Of a stretch of 55,752 bases of DNA, positions 20,601 to 32,670 are shown in pieces. Below the pieces are notes generated by a model. The model did no database searches and was not told where the DNA came from. It saw nothing but the letters and a program-made list of their open reading frames with translations. This stretch comes from Paramacrobiotus richtersi (Eukaryota; Tardigrada; Eutardigrada; Parachela; Macrobiotidae), in NCBI GenBank assembly GCA_034698045.1, contig JAQGAU010000026.1, positions 1 through 55,752 on the forward strand, written 5' to 3'. Numbering within the stretch: position 1 is the stretch's first letter; each line of letters begins with the position of its first letter. Both the position numbers and the translations under genes were made by a program.

Positions 20601-23600
20601 ATTGAAAATTTTCTGTGACGTTATGATCCAAGCACACACTCAGAAAACCGAGATATTTTCCAGAAAACTATACAAATAAGAAAAGCGAAAATTACGAGAA
20701 TGACTGTACAACGAAAAATTACGGCTACAAAAACGTATGCTAAAGAAGTATAATTTTCACCGCATAGTTATCATCGCACGATTACTGAGACGGTTGATCA
20801 AATAGACGCTAGAGCCATTGAACTACGATTTATAATGATTAAGAATGTTCAGATGACCGAGAAAGGAAGCAAGAAGCCGCGAAATATCGCGACAAAAACG
20901 GGAAAGAAAGGAAAACAAAATAAACCGAACCCAATAAAAATCAAAAGAAAACCTTGCCGAAAATACGACCAAGAGGGGCAAGAAACGAAAACCCTCATGT
21001 CATTTTGCACTGATTACTTACTGTCATTGTAGTACAGCACAGTGAGGATAGTTTCCACCAGCAGCACCAAATTCTCCGGGGTATAATTCAACTCAGTCCT
21101 CTCCACAATCAGCCGCATCATGGACACTAACGTATCTGGTCCACCCATCTTATAGAACGCCGCATGTGCCTCGGGTCTCCTCAGATAAAGATAAATCTGC
21201 CGCAGTGCCGGCCACCGAACTGTAGCGTCCATTCGTGTGTCCGTCCAGATCTTCATGCTCCTTTCCAGTATCTCCACATTAAACGCTTCCTCCCCTTCCA
21301 GAGATTCGAAGGAATGTTGACTATCGGGCTTCAGCGTATCTCCGTGCATTTTGAAGTAGGTGGTGGATTTGCTCTACGATTGAAACAAATGTCAACACTG
21401 AACGGCGCTTTGTCAAACGCTGTGGTTCAAGTAGAAAAAACTGATTTAGGCTGAGAAATTCAAGTTTGAACTGCCCAAAAGTTTAATAGTACACCTGATT
21501 CTGGGTAACTTTTGCGGTGCTGAATATCATTTTGATAAGCCCTCAGTTCACCACGTCCGAGAGGGCAGTAGGCAAAATGATGCACAAAAAAATGCCTCAT
21601 ACCAAATACTCAATTTGCTGAGTCGCTGACTGGATTTTCTCTCTGAAAAAGTACATCTCCTATCGTTAATATTAATTTTCCTCATGACTGCAGTATCACC
21701 GTATGCACTACCGCTGCTTCAAACCAACAATTTCCGCGTCACAAAGCCGCCATACCACGATTGGTCGCATATCCAAAAACTGACCCTATATCACTATATG
21801 AAATGATTTTTCTGCTGACAAAACAATTCATCCAAAAATCTCTGAAGTAACAGTAAGTTTTAATACACCCAAACTGAACCGCAAAGTTGCATCTTACTTT
21901 CATGCGGGTGACGATCAGCTCGGCAGCCTGTCCCCGGACAAGACGGTTTTGGAGGTACATCATGGCAAAGGCCGCTCGGAGCCGTGTGACAGAGTCGAAT
22001 AAGGCGTCTTCGTCGGGCTGGGACTGGGCCCAGGCGATTACTCGGCGTCCAAAATCGGATTCCAGATCGGCGTGGACGAATAATCCCGAGAACAAAATCC
22101 GGATAGCCGTTCTTAACCGGTTCCACACGGCGTTATTCCGCAGTAGTGCCCTTTGGCTTAGCAATGCCAAAATGTTTTGTGCGTACATTCTCGTTTCCTG
22201 TTGACAGACAGTTTCATGGTTACATATCGCAACACACACATCATGAAAAACATAAAACCATTTTGGACTATCTAGTAAGTTAACAGTACGCAACAAGAAA
22301 CCAGATAATAATTCACGGACGCGTTTAATTCTACAAATCCGTTAAATTACAGTCGTTCAAAGCCTGTAAGGTTTAAGCATTACAAAGCCAGTTTTTTACG
22401 CCATTTGAATATATGACTCTTCGTTATGAGTGTGACGCTACTGCAGAAATTGTAGTTAATATTGTCCGAAAACTTAAACTGCTGAGCAGAGAGTGTGGTG
22501 AGAACCGATTTTTAAAATCGATTACTGTATTAGTAAGCACTGAGGGCTCGGAAGACTTTTATCTTGTTATTAACGTAAGCTTTCACAATTTCACAAAAGT
22601 ATACATCCAAAATCTAAAATTACGACGTATGCATCATATGCCAAAAAAACGCTTCTTCAGAACTCACTTTCTTTACATGTCTAAGATACTTACAAAGGTC
22701 ATCAAATGATATTACTGTGTACGGCGTCACCTGCATACTTGATACATATAGAGATAAAAATTAATTTCGAATCTCTACCTGTTGGAATAATCCATACAAC
22801 ACCACCTCCCTCAGCACCTCCGTGGACACGACAAACATGACATCCTGTCCCGGAGCTCGATTGGGATCCGCGGCGCTCTCCACATTTAAAAACCCCGCGA
22901 TAAACTCAAAGAGCCTCTCATACACCTGCTTCCGCACCCCGGTGTTAGGGTACGCCAACAGCCGTACCAGGAGTTTGATATAAGGACGAGACTTATCCGG
23001 AAGGGCTCCCAGTGCGGCCGAGCACAACTGGAAGCAGTTTTCGATGAAACGGTCGCTCTGGTGGTAGACGAGGGAGGGAACACCTTTCAGTGCTTTCTGT
23101 GCGAGGGAGAGGAAGGTGGCGGGAGAACGGGTGGGGAAGGAACGGAGGAAATCGCCGGCGGAGGACATGGATGAGGCGATGTCCATGGCGGAGAGGTAGA
23201 GGTCGTAGCTGGTGGGATGGGTGGATTGGAGGTAGGGGAGGAGTTTGGTGCGGATTGTGGGGTAGGAGAGAGCGAGGGATTCATCCTGGCAGATCCAAGG
23301 TAGACACGCGCTGAAAACAAGATATCAGATATAAACACGTTACAAAGATTTCGACGCCGTGTACGGATTTTTAGTGAAGATTCACGTATACCTGTATAAA
23401 TTAAAAAACAACAAAAGTCTTCAAATAACAAAGAAACAGTACAAAACGCACAAGCTGCGATCCCGTACCACAAGACAGATAACGTATAAATAAAGAACGA
23501 GTAAGCTTTTTAACACAGATATGGTTTTATCCATTTATTTCTTGCGACTGAACAGGAACAAAATCCGCACAACCAGTGCCAAAAAAAATTCAACACAACG

Positions 23601-25645
23601 AAAATGTCAGTGTTTACGCACATATTACAACTATCAAATTTTGCCACTCGTAAGGTAGGGTTTCTGTAGTTATTATACAGTGCCGTTATTCTACGATGTC
23701 TTCGAATGCACGATCGCACAAACGGCACACGCGATACTTCAGCCAATGCTGTCCTTCGTTACGGGAGTACAAAATCAGGCCTTAGCACTGAGAACATTTA
23801 GTAAAATCAAAACGGGAAGCAAAATCTCACATAAAATAAGCAAACAAACATTTAAACAAACGAAAAAATAAAGCATGCAGATTCGAAAAAGTTAACAAAC
23901 AATATACAAGCAAGCAGCACAACAAAACATGAACGAAAGGAATAAAATGTTTGTTCAATAGCATTTACTTTGAAATTGTGTTAAAAAATTTAGGGCAAGA
24001 ACGCAAAGATCAACACAAGCAAAGCGTTCAACATCCGGGATGGAACCTAATACTGTACAACGTCACGAAAAGTATACGTTAATCGAAACTGCTAAAGTAC
24101 TAGATGACGGCTTATAACTTGTCATTTGATTAATTATCATCGTCACTAACCTCATCGGCACCGGAAGCACATCCACATGCGCCAGCGACACAACATCCAA
24201 CAGTACAAACACCGCCTTGACCAATCCCACATACACCAGCCGCGATTTCCTGACGTGCTGCATCCCGCGTTCGGTCTGTTTGGCATGGTATAGAATCCGA
24301 TTTCCGGTGGCTTTTAAGGAATGTAGGATATTTTCGGCCACTTTCCGTGCATCCGGCGAAGAAACCACCCAGACGGAGGGCTGGACGACGATGCGCAGGA
24401 GACGGCAGGTGAGATCGAGGAGGAGGAGAGGCCGGGATAAGCCCAAGGGCAGCTCCTCACCCAGCGTGTTCAGACAGCATTCTATCACAGCACAGAGGTA
24501 CACCGGGAAGGTCAGCTGGCGTAGCTGTAGTTCTAGAGTTTCTTCGGGGGTTTCCAGTGTCACGGCGTCCAGAGAACTGGAGGAGCTACAAGAAATGATC
24601 AAACAATGCAGCAACAGAAAAAAAACCACAATTTTTTAAAAACCTGGAATTATGATATAAAAGAAACCAAACCATGGTATGTTGTCTGAAACTGGCAGAA
24701 GTTATAACGAGAAAAATTGTCAGAAAATGTCGCCAAAGTGAACCAATCCCAAGAAAGCAAAACAAATAAAAAGTGTCGTCAGGTATATCCAGAAGAACTT
24801 ACCAATACAAATAGAGTAAACTTATGAAATCTTCGGATCAGTGGTGCGAACAAGAAACACAACGAAAAAGCAAACGAAACTATACGACACTGATCCAGAA
24901 AAAAGGGAAGAAAAAATTCAAACAATGCTTTTGGGGATAACAAGAGCATATCCGCGCACGGATATTCTCAAAGGATGAGGCAGCAAGCAATAAGAAAATT
25001 AAAAAAAAGTCAACTAGAGACTCACGGTGATTTGCTCGATCCATGCGATCTCTCCGACGACGAGGACCCGCTCCACATGGAATTAAAACTCGACCTGGGA
25101 AACCTTCCACCAGGATTCACCATCATACTACAATCCCCATGCTGATACTCCACCACCTCATCATCCAAACTCACCGACACCTCCCGAAATCTCCCCACAA
25201 ACTTCTCCGTCAAAGTCTCCAGACATGCAAACCCCAGGGACGGCAGATTCTGTCTCTTGGACTCCACCAACGCACACAGCGCCTGCAGAATCCCCGGACG
25301 CTGCAGGAACACCTCCGCGGGGAAATCATGAATGTACACATCCAAGAGGACACGGCACGCGTCCTCCGCTTCATGGGCATCGTCGGACGACAGGAGTTTA
25401 GCGTGGCGTTTGAGGAGCTGGTGGTCGTGGATGGAGAGCCCGATCCAGGGAAATGTGGAGACGGCGAAGGGATCGGGGATGTGGTGGCCGTTGGGGAGGG
25501 GGGATTTGGATGAGGGTAGGTCGGGAGGAGGTTTGCAGTAGCCATTGGTGAGTTGGGGAGATTTTGTATGGGAATCACTGCGTGTGGTGCTGGTACTCTG
25601 AGCGTGTCGTCCATCACTGTTGGGCCTTCGAATAGCTCGTACCAT
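11667..25645 (-). CDS. RTTN: Rotatin-like armadillo/HEAT-repeat centriole protein
   Basis: Fourteen exons join in phase into 1857 codons: 25645-25026, 24585-24151, 23310-22779, 22197-21898, 21373-21022, 20478-20123, 18995-18676, 18240-17883, 16788-16306, 15724-15352, 14799-14403, 13775-13414, 12967-12444 and 11828-11667 (TAA). The product is a long helical-repeat protein (LANLSFFEDGLLVILG, LMNLMFNNVEAKRLAV and similar ARM/HEAT-like helices) with a Ser/Pro-rich start. DFPAEVFLQRPGILQAL near residue 110 is the segment that made me recognise rotatin; the C-terminus ends RHAAKAISLDELYHARPDD. Rotatin acts at the centriole/basal body in centriole elongation, ciliogenesis and left-right patterning. 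Human rotatin is about 2226 aa, so roughly the first 250 residues, including its N-terminal domain, are absent here. The first ATG (25645) lies close to the upstream gene, leaving little room for missing exons. The ARM-protein call is safe; the rotatin name is from memory. Confidence 0.75.
12990..13125. repeat. ATT-rich low-complexity tract
   Basis: Runs of ATT/TTTA with a partly repeated unit (TTATTATTATTTTAATTATT twice, about 85 bp apart), inside an intron of the rotatin-like gene. It probably arose by slippage. Confidence 0.7.
13861..14035. repeat. 56-57 bp tandem repeat, about three copies
   Basis: The unit begins TAGTTACATAATACATAGTT and continues with CCATAG, an A-rich run and AAAAATGT. 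It recurs from 13861, about 13918 and about 13974, with partial copies on each side. It lies in the rotatin-gene intron between exons 14403 and 13775. There is no coding potential; it is an ordinary minisatellite. Confidence 0.8.
15952..15969 (+). repeat. Dispersed A-box-like motif, copy in rotatin intron
   Basis: AATCGTAGTGCAGTGGCT, one of about a dozen copies of a motif with core TAGTGYARTGG found only in non-coding sequence of this window (see findings). Confidence 0.5.
20813..20830 (-). repeat. Dispersed A-box-like motif, minus orientation, rotatin intron
   Basis: AGCCATTGAACTACGATT on the plus strand, the reverse complement of the motif AATCGTAGTTCAATGGCT. Confidence 0.5.
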
Positions 25646-26494
25646 TTCAGTTATCCCTTGGAGATTACGCGGAACGATTAGCGACGCGGAAAGGAACAAA
25701 AATTTTAATTTATTATTCATAAAAGCGATTTGGATACAAGCAGATTACCAGAAGTATATAGCAACGATAAAACCAGTCTGGCAATATGAAACAAGAGCAA
25801 CTGAAACTTCTGAAAGTTTTTTTTGGCAGCTTGTTTAGCCTGCAAAATAGCGGAAAGAGTCACGGTGCGTCGTTGGCTCGGGGTGGCAGCCAGGCATTTC
25901 TGACTCTTTTGTGAGTTTTGTTTAATAATATTCAACTCGGACTTCGGTCAGTTTTTTCAGGGAGATCAAGCACTTCTTTTCGACTTTGTGATATCGAGCA
26001 AAGAATGGAAATGCATGTTGCGCCCACTGGACAGGTATTTCTGGCAAAACTGTAAGAGGATTTCATTTTTAAAGATTCAGTCGGTTTTACAGCTTTAATT
26101 TCCCTTTAATCATAAAACTTGATCTGTCCATGCTCACAACGGCAAAATTTCCATCCACCATACAATCGTTCAGTTATAACAACATCAGTTACTTAATGAA
26201 CAGGAAAAAAGCCACAAAATCAAACGACTGTATTAAAGCGAAACCTGCCACTCGCAAAATTCACCATCTTAAAGTGATCAAAAGATACCAAATTATCCAA
26301 AATTAAACCAAAGAAATTTCTATCGCAGCAGTTTCTATCAGTGAAAGAATCAAACAGGCCGCAAAAATACAAACGGAGTGCAAAAAAATCCCAAAAGCTA
26401 CTCGCCAATGATTAGTCCAGACAAACGACACTGTCATTGGGATTGCTGGGGACCGCTTTGTATGCTGCATCTGCAAAATCCAGAGAACTTTGCT
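25646..26494. other. Spacer between the PIAS-like gene end and the rotatin-like gene start
   Basis: About 850 bp between two minus-strand genes. It must hold the 3' UTR of the PIAS-like gene and the rotatin promoter. Only short AT-rich frames are present, and none matches a rotatin N-terminus. Confidence 0.5.
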
Positions 26495-29400
26495 TTAACA
26501 AAGGGGAAAAAAGTAAAAATGACCATCGATTTTACTTTTTGCCATGTTCGCAAGCGTAGGCTTTTTGATGATCTTGGCGAATTCTCGGGCAACGATCTCC
26601 TTATCGGACTGGTGAAGTTCCACCTTGTCTTCCACAGTGAAGCCTAACAATTGCTGGAAGAACCTACACGAAATACCAAAACTGAATGAGGTTAAATAAA
26701 TCGTTAATTTCCACAATATTTAATACCGTAGACACATACATACATAAGCATAGTACCATAACATGCAAAAAGGTACAATGACATACTAACAAAAACATTA
26801 AAAAGTCATAACGTTGCAAAACGAATCTGGCAAACCATTAACATCAGTATTAAATTACGGAAGCATTCAGGAATGAGCAAACGAGAAAGAAAAACAAATA
26901 ATTTTTGGAAAAAAATCTTTCTTAATAATAACGATTTTACAATTATTTCCAGAGATATCACAATGCAATCACCCTGCAAGTCCTTCTTCTACATAACAAA
27001 CTTCGGTTTATTGTACGAAAAACACGGTTCGCTTACTGATCAACGACAAGATCATTTGGCAAGACGACTTGAGCGCACAAAGGACAAAGATAGCGCGCCG
27101 CCGGTCCGATGTTCAGGGAGATGAAGCTGGTGGCATCGTAACACTGCAAATGTCGGCACTGTTTACCGCGAACCGGAAGTGCAATGCGGTGCTTCGAGAT
27201 GGGACAGTCCAGCTGGATAGTGCGTGGTCCGGTCATGATGTCTGCATCTAGCTCACGGTTACGCTCTGAAAAAAAAACAGAATCAGTGACACAAACTGAA
27301 CAGGCAATTAACTTACTGTTACAAAAACGAAAAGCTGATAAAATCACACAACTTACAAGCGAAAGCCATGAAAATCATAAGAAAGCAAAAGCAGTGTGCG
27401 GAAATGAATTCGGTTTCCACCAATTAGGAAAGGAACTAACTTTAAAGAAGAAGAGGAGCAATGCGTCAGTAGCAAAAACCTTTATATAAATTTTACAAAA
27501 AAAAAATGGAAAATTCAAAAACTTTTCCCGAAACGGACTGCCAGCACAACAGAACAATCACACGATACCGGAATCAGACCACAAGCATTATTACGTACCT
27601 TGAGCAAGGCTCTCAGCCAAATTAAGCACGTTTCTGCCGATAACTTCCACAATCGCGGCAACCGATTTCCGCTTAGCCAGGTAGATGTATAAGCAGTAAT
27701 CCTGTAAAATGCACGATGAACGATCTAATTTCATCGAAATAAACAGGATACGCACTCTTCCCAACTCCTCCGGTGTCGATTCCACCCAGGAAATCTGCAC
27801 CATATTATTCGTCTTCAGCTGTGACAAAGGGATCTCCAACGCGACCTGGGGATAAGGTGCTTTGCCGTCGGGTATCATCTGCCATAAAAACAGGGAAACG
27901 TCCAGGAAAAATGCATTTGGTCGTACTCAATGTCTCACAGGGTTCTGCCACTTTACAGAATTATCGCTATGAATTTTATTGAAAATCCGAACTGAGTTAC
28001 CTTTTGAACCATTTCATCGTTAAGAAAAATCCGCATGCATCGTGGATGAAATTCTTCCGCTGGGATGACAGACGGCTTCTTGACGATACTGATGATCAAG
28101 TATGCACCCGGCGCATCGAACAGCGGATTGTTTATGGCATAGACAAATGGCGCTTGCACCACCCGGAAAGTGTTATCATCGTCAATGCCAAACGTTGGAC
28201 GACTCAGTCTGCCTGTAAAAAGAGAACATTCACCAAAAACAACCAAATTGTAACAATATGATTACTTCTATCCTGATTTACTCACTACATCTGCAGTAAA
28301 CAACACCATCACGAAAAATGTAGATTAGGGAGGTACAAAGATTGAACCTAAATAAACAGCCATAGCCTAAATAAACTGTAGCAGCCACAAAAAAATCACG
28401 CACCAAACATTTTGGATAATTTTTATAGCTTCAAGATCACGAAAAATGAGAATTTTTGATAAAAGATCAATTTTAAAATGACGTTAAAAGTAAAATCAGC
28501 TGTGAAAACAGAATAATTCAGGAAACTTTCTACGGATATTTGATACGCACGAAGTCCGGCAAAGTAAGCCAACGCTGCAGGTCCTTCATGCATAGGCGAA
28601 ATCTGAACATCCACATGGCGAATTTCCTGCACTAACACCGGCGGAGGAAGTCCCGCTCCGCTAGCAACCGGGACGAAAGGAAATCGTCGCTCTTTGGGAA
28701 GCTGAATCAGTGGCGCACCTACACAAATCAACAAACTGCGAATTCACAAGTTAATCCAATGGTTCGCACAGTATCACTCACGAGAAATGTTTTTGCTGGG
28801 GTTTTCCTTTTCCTCATCTCGAATCCGTTCGACTTTGATGTCCTTTTTTGGAGATTTTGACAGGAGAGATTTTGCGGGGTGAGTTTCTAAGATTCGCTTG
28901 GTGCCAACCGAAGACTGTCTAGGTCGAATGAGTGCTGGAGGAATTCTAAATAAATCCATTTTTATCCAGTTGTCTGCATCTGGGATATATGTAGAAGAAG
29001 CTTTCGCCATCCTAAGAAAATGGGCAATTTAACTTACGGTTTTTCCAGATCGTTGTTTAGTTTGATGACATCCGCCCGGGTTTTCTCCGTGTTCGGCAAG
29101 ATCGAGCACTTAGACAGCCAAATATCCGAACTAAAAACAACACAAACTGCCACAACCCGACCATAACGATGAAATGTTTTGTATCATTTTCTGCGCCTAT
29201 GAATTTATTCTCTACCGCAGCAGTTCCTACTGAAGAAAACCCCGCCTGCTGTTGTAAAAATCACAAAGCTAAGTACAAAATGAAATACTTGCTCAATAAG
29301 CTTGAAAAGTCATACCAAGACTAGTGATAAGACAGGAATTCGCGGAAATTTTCCATTAACAGGTCTATACACAAATATTCTCACCCGTGGGGGTTCTTGA

Positions 29401-29740
29401 AGAAATGCACCAAAAACTGATTAGATTTCGCAAAGCTAGTCGGATCGGACGCAGCCATAATCTTGGCCAAAGCCCATTTGGACACCTTCCCGTCTGTCTG
29501 CAGCGCCCAAACCCGATCGTCTACCGCCAAGAAGAAAACAAATATGATGAAGAAAATGATAACTGAGTGGTTTTGTTGCTCAGTCAGTCACTCACGAAGA
29601 ACAAAGATGCCTGCTTCTGCTCGAGCAACAAGGGACATTCGGGAACCAGACGAAACTGGTGGGGGGCTCTCAGGTTGAGCCCCCTCCTTCTCCGCTAATT
29701 CCAGGCGTAGTTTACGTGCACCACGTGTTTCTGGTGCCAT
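26495..29740 (-). CDS. PIAS/Siz-type SUMO E3 ligase (PINIT + SP-RING)
   Basis: Ten exons, in phase, 535 aa: 29740-29596, 29520-29385, 29130-29038, 29011-28782, 28718-28551, 28212-28001, 27878-27756, 27701-27599, 27265-27037 and 26663-26495. The SP-RING (MIZ) finger sits near residues 410-460: CPISKHRIALPV, then QCRHLQCYDATSFISLN, then YLCPLC, with the Cys/His pattern of PIAS proteins (CPL...CSHLQCFD...CPVC). Before it lies a PINIT-like domain (QISWVES...GRDYCLYIYLAKR matches VSWT..GRNYSMAVYLVK of PIAS). These enzymes transfer SUMO from UBC9 to nuclear substrates. No SAP DNA-binding domain is visible in the first 120 residues, where PIAS proteins normally have one; that part is basic and unrecognised. 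The intron at 29037-29012 would be only 26 nt. The 28551 donor (GTGCGT) is the less certain join. Confidence 0.82.
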
Positions 29741-30624
29741 TGTCAGGGCAAACAGTGGGCCAGTTAGCCAAATCACGACAAATTCACGATTCTTCCTGGA
29801 GATTCGGAAACAACGCACGCACGATAAAATCTCCCTGGGTTTCGCGCTTTGGTCACAAGTTCACAACGCTCTCATAAGAATGTACGAGAAACCATTTCTG
29901 CAGACAAATGAGATGCCCTAATAAGAGTCTCTCACATCACAAAAATCAACGTAAGGAGGATTAGCATGCTGAAACTAAAATTGCAGAAATGAAAACTCCG
30001 AGCAATCTGCAGTCCCGTAAACTGGTGTAGAAAGAGTTGAAGGACTGCACAATAAATATTTATTGTGCAGTCGTTGAAGTTCCTGTCAGAACAAAAATGA
30101 AACGCGCAAGGGGCTGAACATTCCGATGACGTCATCAGAACACAGCCAATGATCCCTTACCCGGTCGACGTTCCTAACAATTTCGATGTGCATTTTCGTT
30201 GTTGTTTTTGTTTCTTTTTGAAGCAATGATCAATCCATTAATACGCGAGACTAATCACTGACAAAAAAGAAGTTTGGTAAACAATCAAACAACCCAGAAA
30301 AATGATCACTCCGTTATTGTGAACTTCCTGTGGTTCCTAAATTGTCTTCTTTCAGTGAAAAACGAGTGGATTTGTTAAATCTGCTTCAAAATTTTGCAAT
30401 AACGGGTTTTTCCCTTGTATCTGCGGATGTTAAACAATTAAACAAAACCAAGCCACGCATTATACATTGATAAAATCATACGTAACTGTACTAATCAACA
30501 GGAACCAGGGTCGAAACGAAGATAACTAGACCCAAAAATATGCAAAACTTATCAAATCTTTTGTTTGGGATAAGACAAACACTGCCAACAGTCATAAAAA
30601 AAGTAAAATCCAAAAGATGGGATT
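29741..30624. other. Spacer upstream of the PIAS-like gene, downstream of PDCL3
   Basis: About 880 bp of promoter and 3' flank. It contains the palindrome at 30036-30079 listed separately and otherwise only short AT-rich frames. Confidence 0.5.
30036..30079. repeat. 30-bp perfect palindrome flanked by a 7-bp direct repeat
   Basis: GACTGCACAATAAAT (30043-30057) is followed directly by its exact reverse complement (30058-30072), with no loop. GTTGAAG abuts both sides (30036-30042 and 30073-30079), the arrangement expected of a small inverted-repeat insertion with target-site duplication. Confidence 0.8.
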
Positions 30625-32087
30625 TTATTCTTCATCATCCGAATCGTCGGCACGTCGCTGGCCTCGGACGGTCGTCACTGTCGACCTATTATTTGCCGTT
30701 AATCTGGGATCCTTGGTCAATTCCGTCTTCAACGCGCCTTCTTGAGCAAGCATCCATTCAAGCCCTACAAAAGCCATTTTCTTAAATTTCATATCGCAAA
30801 ACAGTCAACATATTCTTATTCCAAAAGCTTACTTAAATTTCGTGCAGCGTTAATTTTTTTTACACTTTTTCCGCATGAATACAGCTTTTCGTGGAAAACA
30901 AACGAAAGCCAAATACAAGCAAAAAATAGTTAAATAAATTCCAGTTTTTAGTACTAAGAAAACTGCCGCAGTTATTTTCGCGCTAACTTCGTTGTATCAC
31001 ATTCCCAATAAAAAGGTCCGATAAAAAAATGGAAAAAAATATGTACCTTGTTCTGTGAGATTAAGTCCACCAAATGGCAACTGGCCGACAATCTGCCTCT
31101 TCAGATCGCCTTCGCAGTATATAAAAATAGCTGGAAGACTCGCATCAGGAAAGTTTGGTACACAGGTGGTCGCGATGCTTTTGACAAACTTCACTTCAGG
31201 AAATTTCACTGCCAAATTGGCTATGTGCCGATTTATCAAAGCACAAAGTGGAAAACTGAAAATAAAGACTCGTTAGCATACGAAAGCGCAACACGTACTT
31301 AATCTTCGGGCAAATGTTGCCAAAAGTGAGTAACAAACATCATGTACGTTCTGAAAAAGCTGATATCTACAAAAATGCATCATAATCAATCGGATCATAA
31401 TAGTTATTGCAAAATTCGTAAATTTGATAAAATCATCGAAATACTGCTTTTATCAAATAAATACTGTTTTTCTGGTAATAAATATACCCTTTTTTTCCAC
31501 AAAATTTCATACCAAATTATGCAGAAAATTTCGTAAACTTACCCTTGTTTGTACAAATGCAAAACCACCCAAATGCCTTCTCCAGCATTATTAATTTCTT
31601 TGACATAATCCACACCGGAAATCTCCAAAACCTCTCCGAATTTCATTTTTCCCATTTGATCCTTCCACTCCGCCATTCGTTTCTTCCTAAAACCAAGCAA
31701 CATTCAGATTTGTAAACATCTTCACGGAAAAACGTGCATCCACACCTGGATGACTCACTTAAATTCTTCGAAAAACTCTGGATCATCGTCTTCAAAGTTG
31801 TCGAGTTCGTCCAACGACATTGTGGCGAAATCCTTGGTTCCATCTTGCAAACGAATACACTGGTCAATACTCGTTACGTTACAACTCATAAAGATGTACC
31901 TTTGGTTAAAGTGAGCGGAATCGGGTCGGATTCCGCCTCTTGGGTCCGAGGTGGTGGCTTTTCAGGAAGGATTCCAGCTTTACGTAACGCATCGTTCCAC
32001 TCAGTATCAGCGTATGGATCCTACGCAAACAAGCAGTTTTCAATGAACGCCAGTTTTCGACATCAGATTCAGACTGATTACCTGCAT
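30625..32087 (-). CDS. PDCL3: PDCL3 (phosducin-like protein 3, viral IAP-associated factor)
   Basis: Six exons: 32087-32082 (only ATG CAG), 32020-31900, 31843-31759, 31686-31543, 31255-31047 and 30764-30625, giving 234 aa; human PDCL3 is 239. The start [20 protein letters not shown] is nearly the human one. Then come an acidic hinge, [17 protein letters not shown], and the thioredoxin-like domain ([45 protein letters not shown]), and an acidic tail ([10 protein letters not shown]). PDCL3 is a cytosolic co-chaperone that binds the CCT chaperonin and helps fold actin, tubulin and other clients. The first coding exon is fixed by the MQD start and phase. The gene is divergent from SAP18 with about 580 bp between the starts. 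Confidence 0.92.
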
Positions 32088-32670
32088 TCTCGAGGAAAAC
32101 AAAACAAGACAGAAATAAAATGTGAAAAGATCCGGTTTTTATGTTGCTGATTTTGAAGCGAAGCCAAAAATGAAAAAATCAACAGTGCAACAAACCATCA
32201 ACTCCGACACCATGAAAGGAAAGGATTAGTAATCAACGGAAAAGTAGCATGAGTATGGCTGCATGGCACGGATAGCACCCACTACATGTGACGACCGCCT
32301 AGGGATGTTGCTCAATCTTCACCAGTTTTCACCGCACGTCAAGCCTCGGCACGCGTATCGATTTCTACAGTCAGAGATCGCAGTCAGACAATCGACTTTT
32401 TAGAAAAGTTAGAAGGGACTTTTTAACGGTAAATGTTGGTTCAAGCATTTTGTTTACGGAAACCACCAGTTAAACTAATGCGGCTGTAACTCTACGGAAA
32501 TTCTCCTGCATCACGCGTACGTGAGTGACTAAGTAATACGCTACTGACAGTGGAATTCCTTCGGCGCTTCGCATTGTGAAATCGTTTGCGTGTTCGGAGT
32601 CTCGGACCCCTTTCCAGAGCACCTTTTCCATTCTACCTTGAGAAAATCTGACCCCTTTCATCCTCCAACC
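32088..32670. promoter_or_regulatory. Divergent promoter region of PDCL3 and SAP18
   Basis: 583 bp between two opposed start codons of housekeeping genes. No TATA box is evident. SAP18 transcription must start inside it, since the SAP18 reading frame is intronless. Confidence 0.45.
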
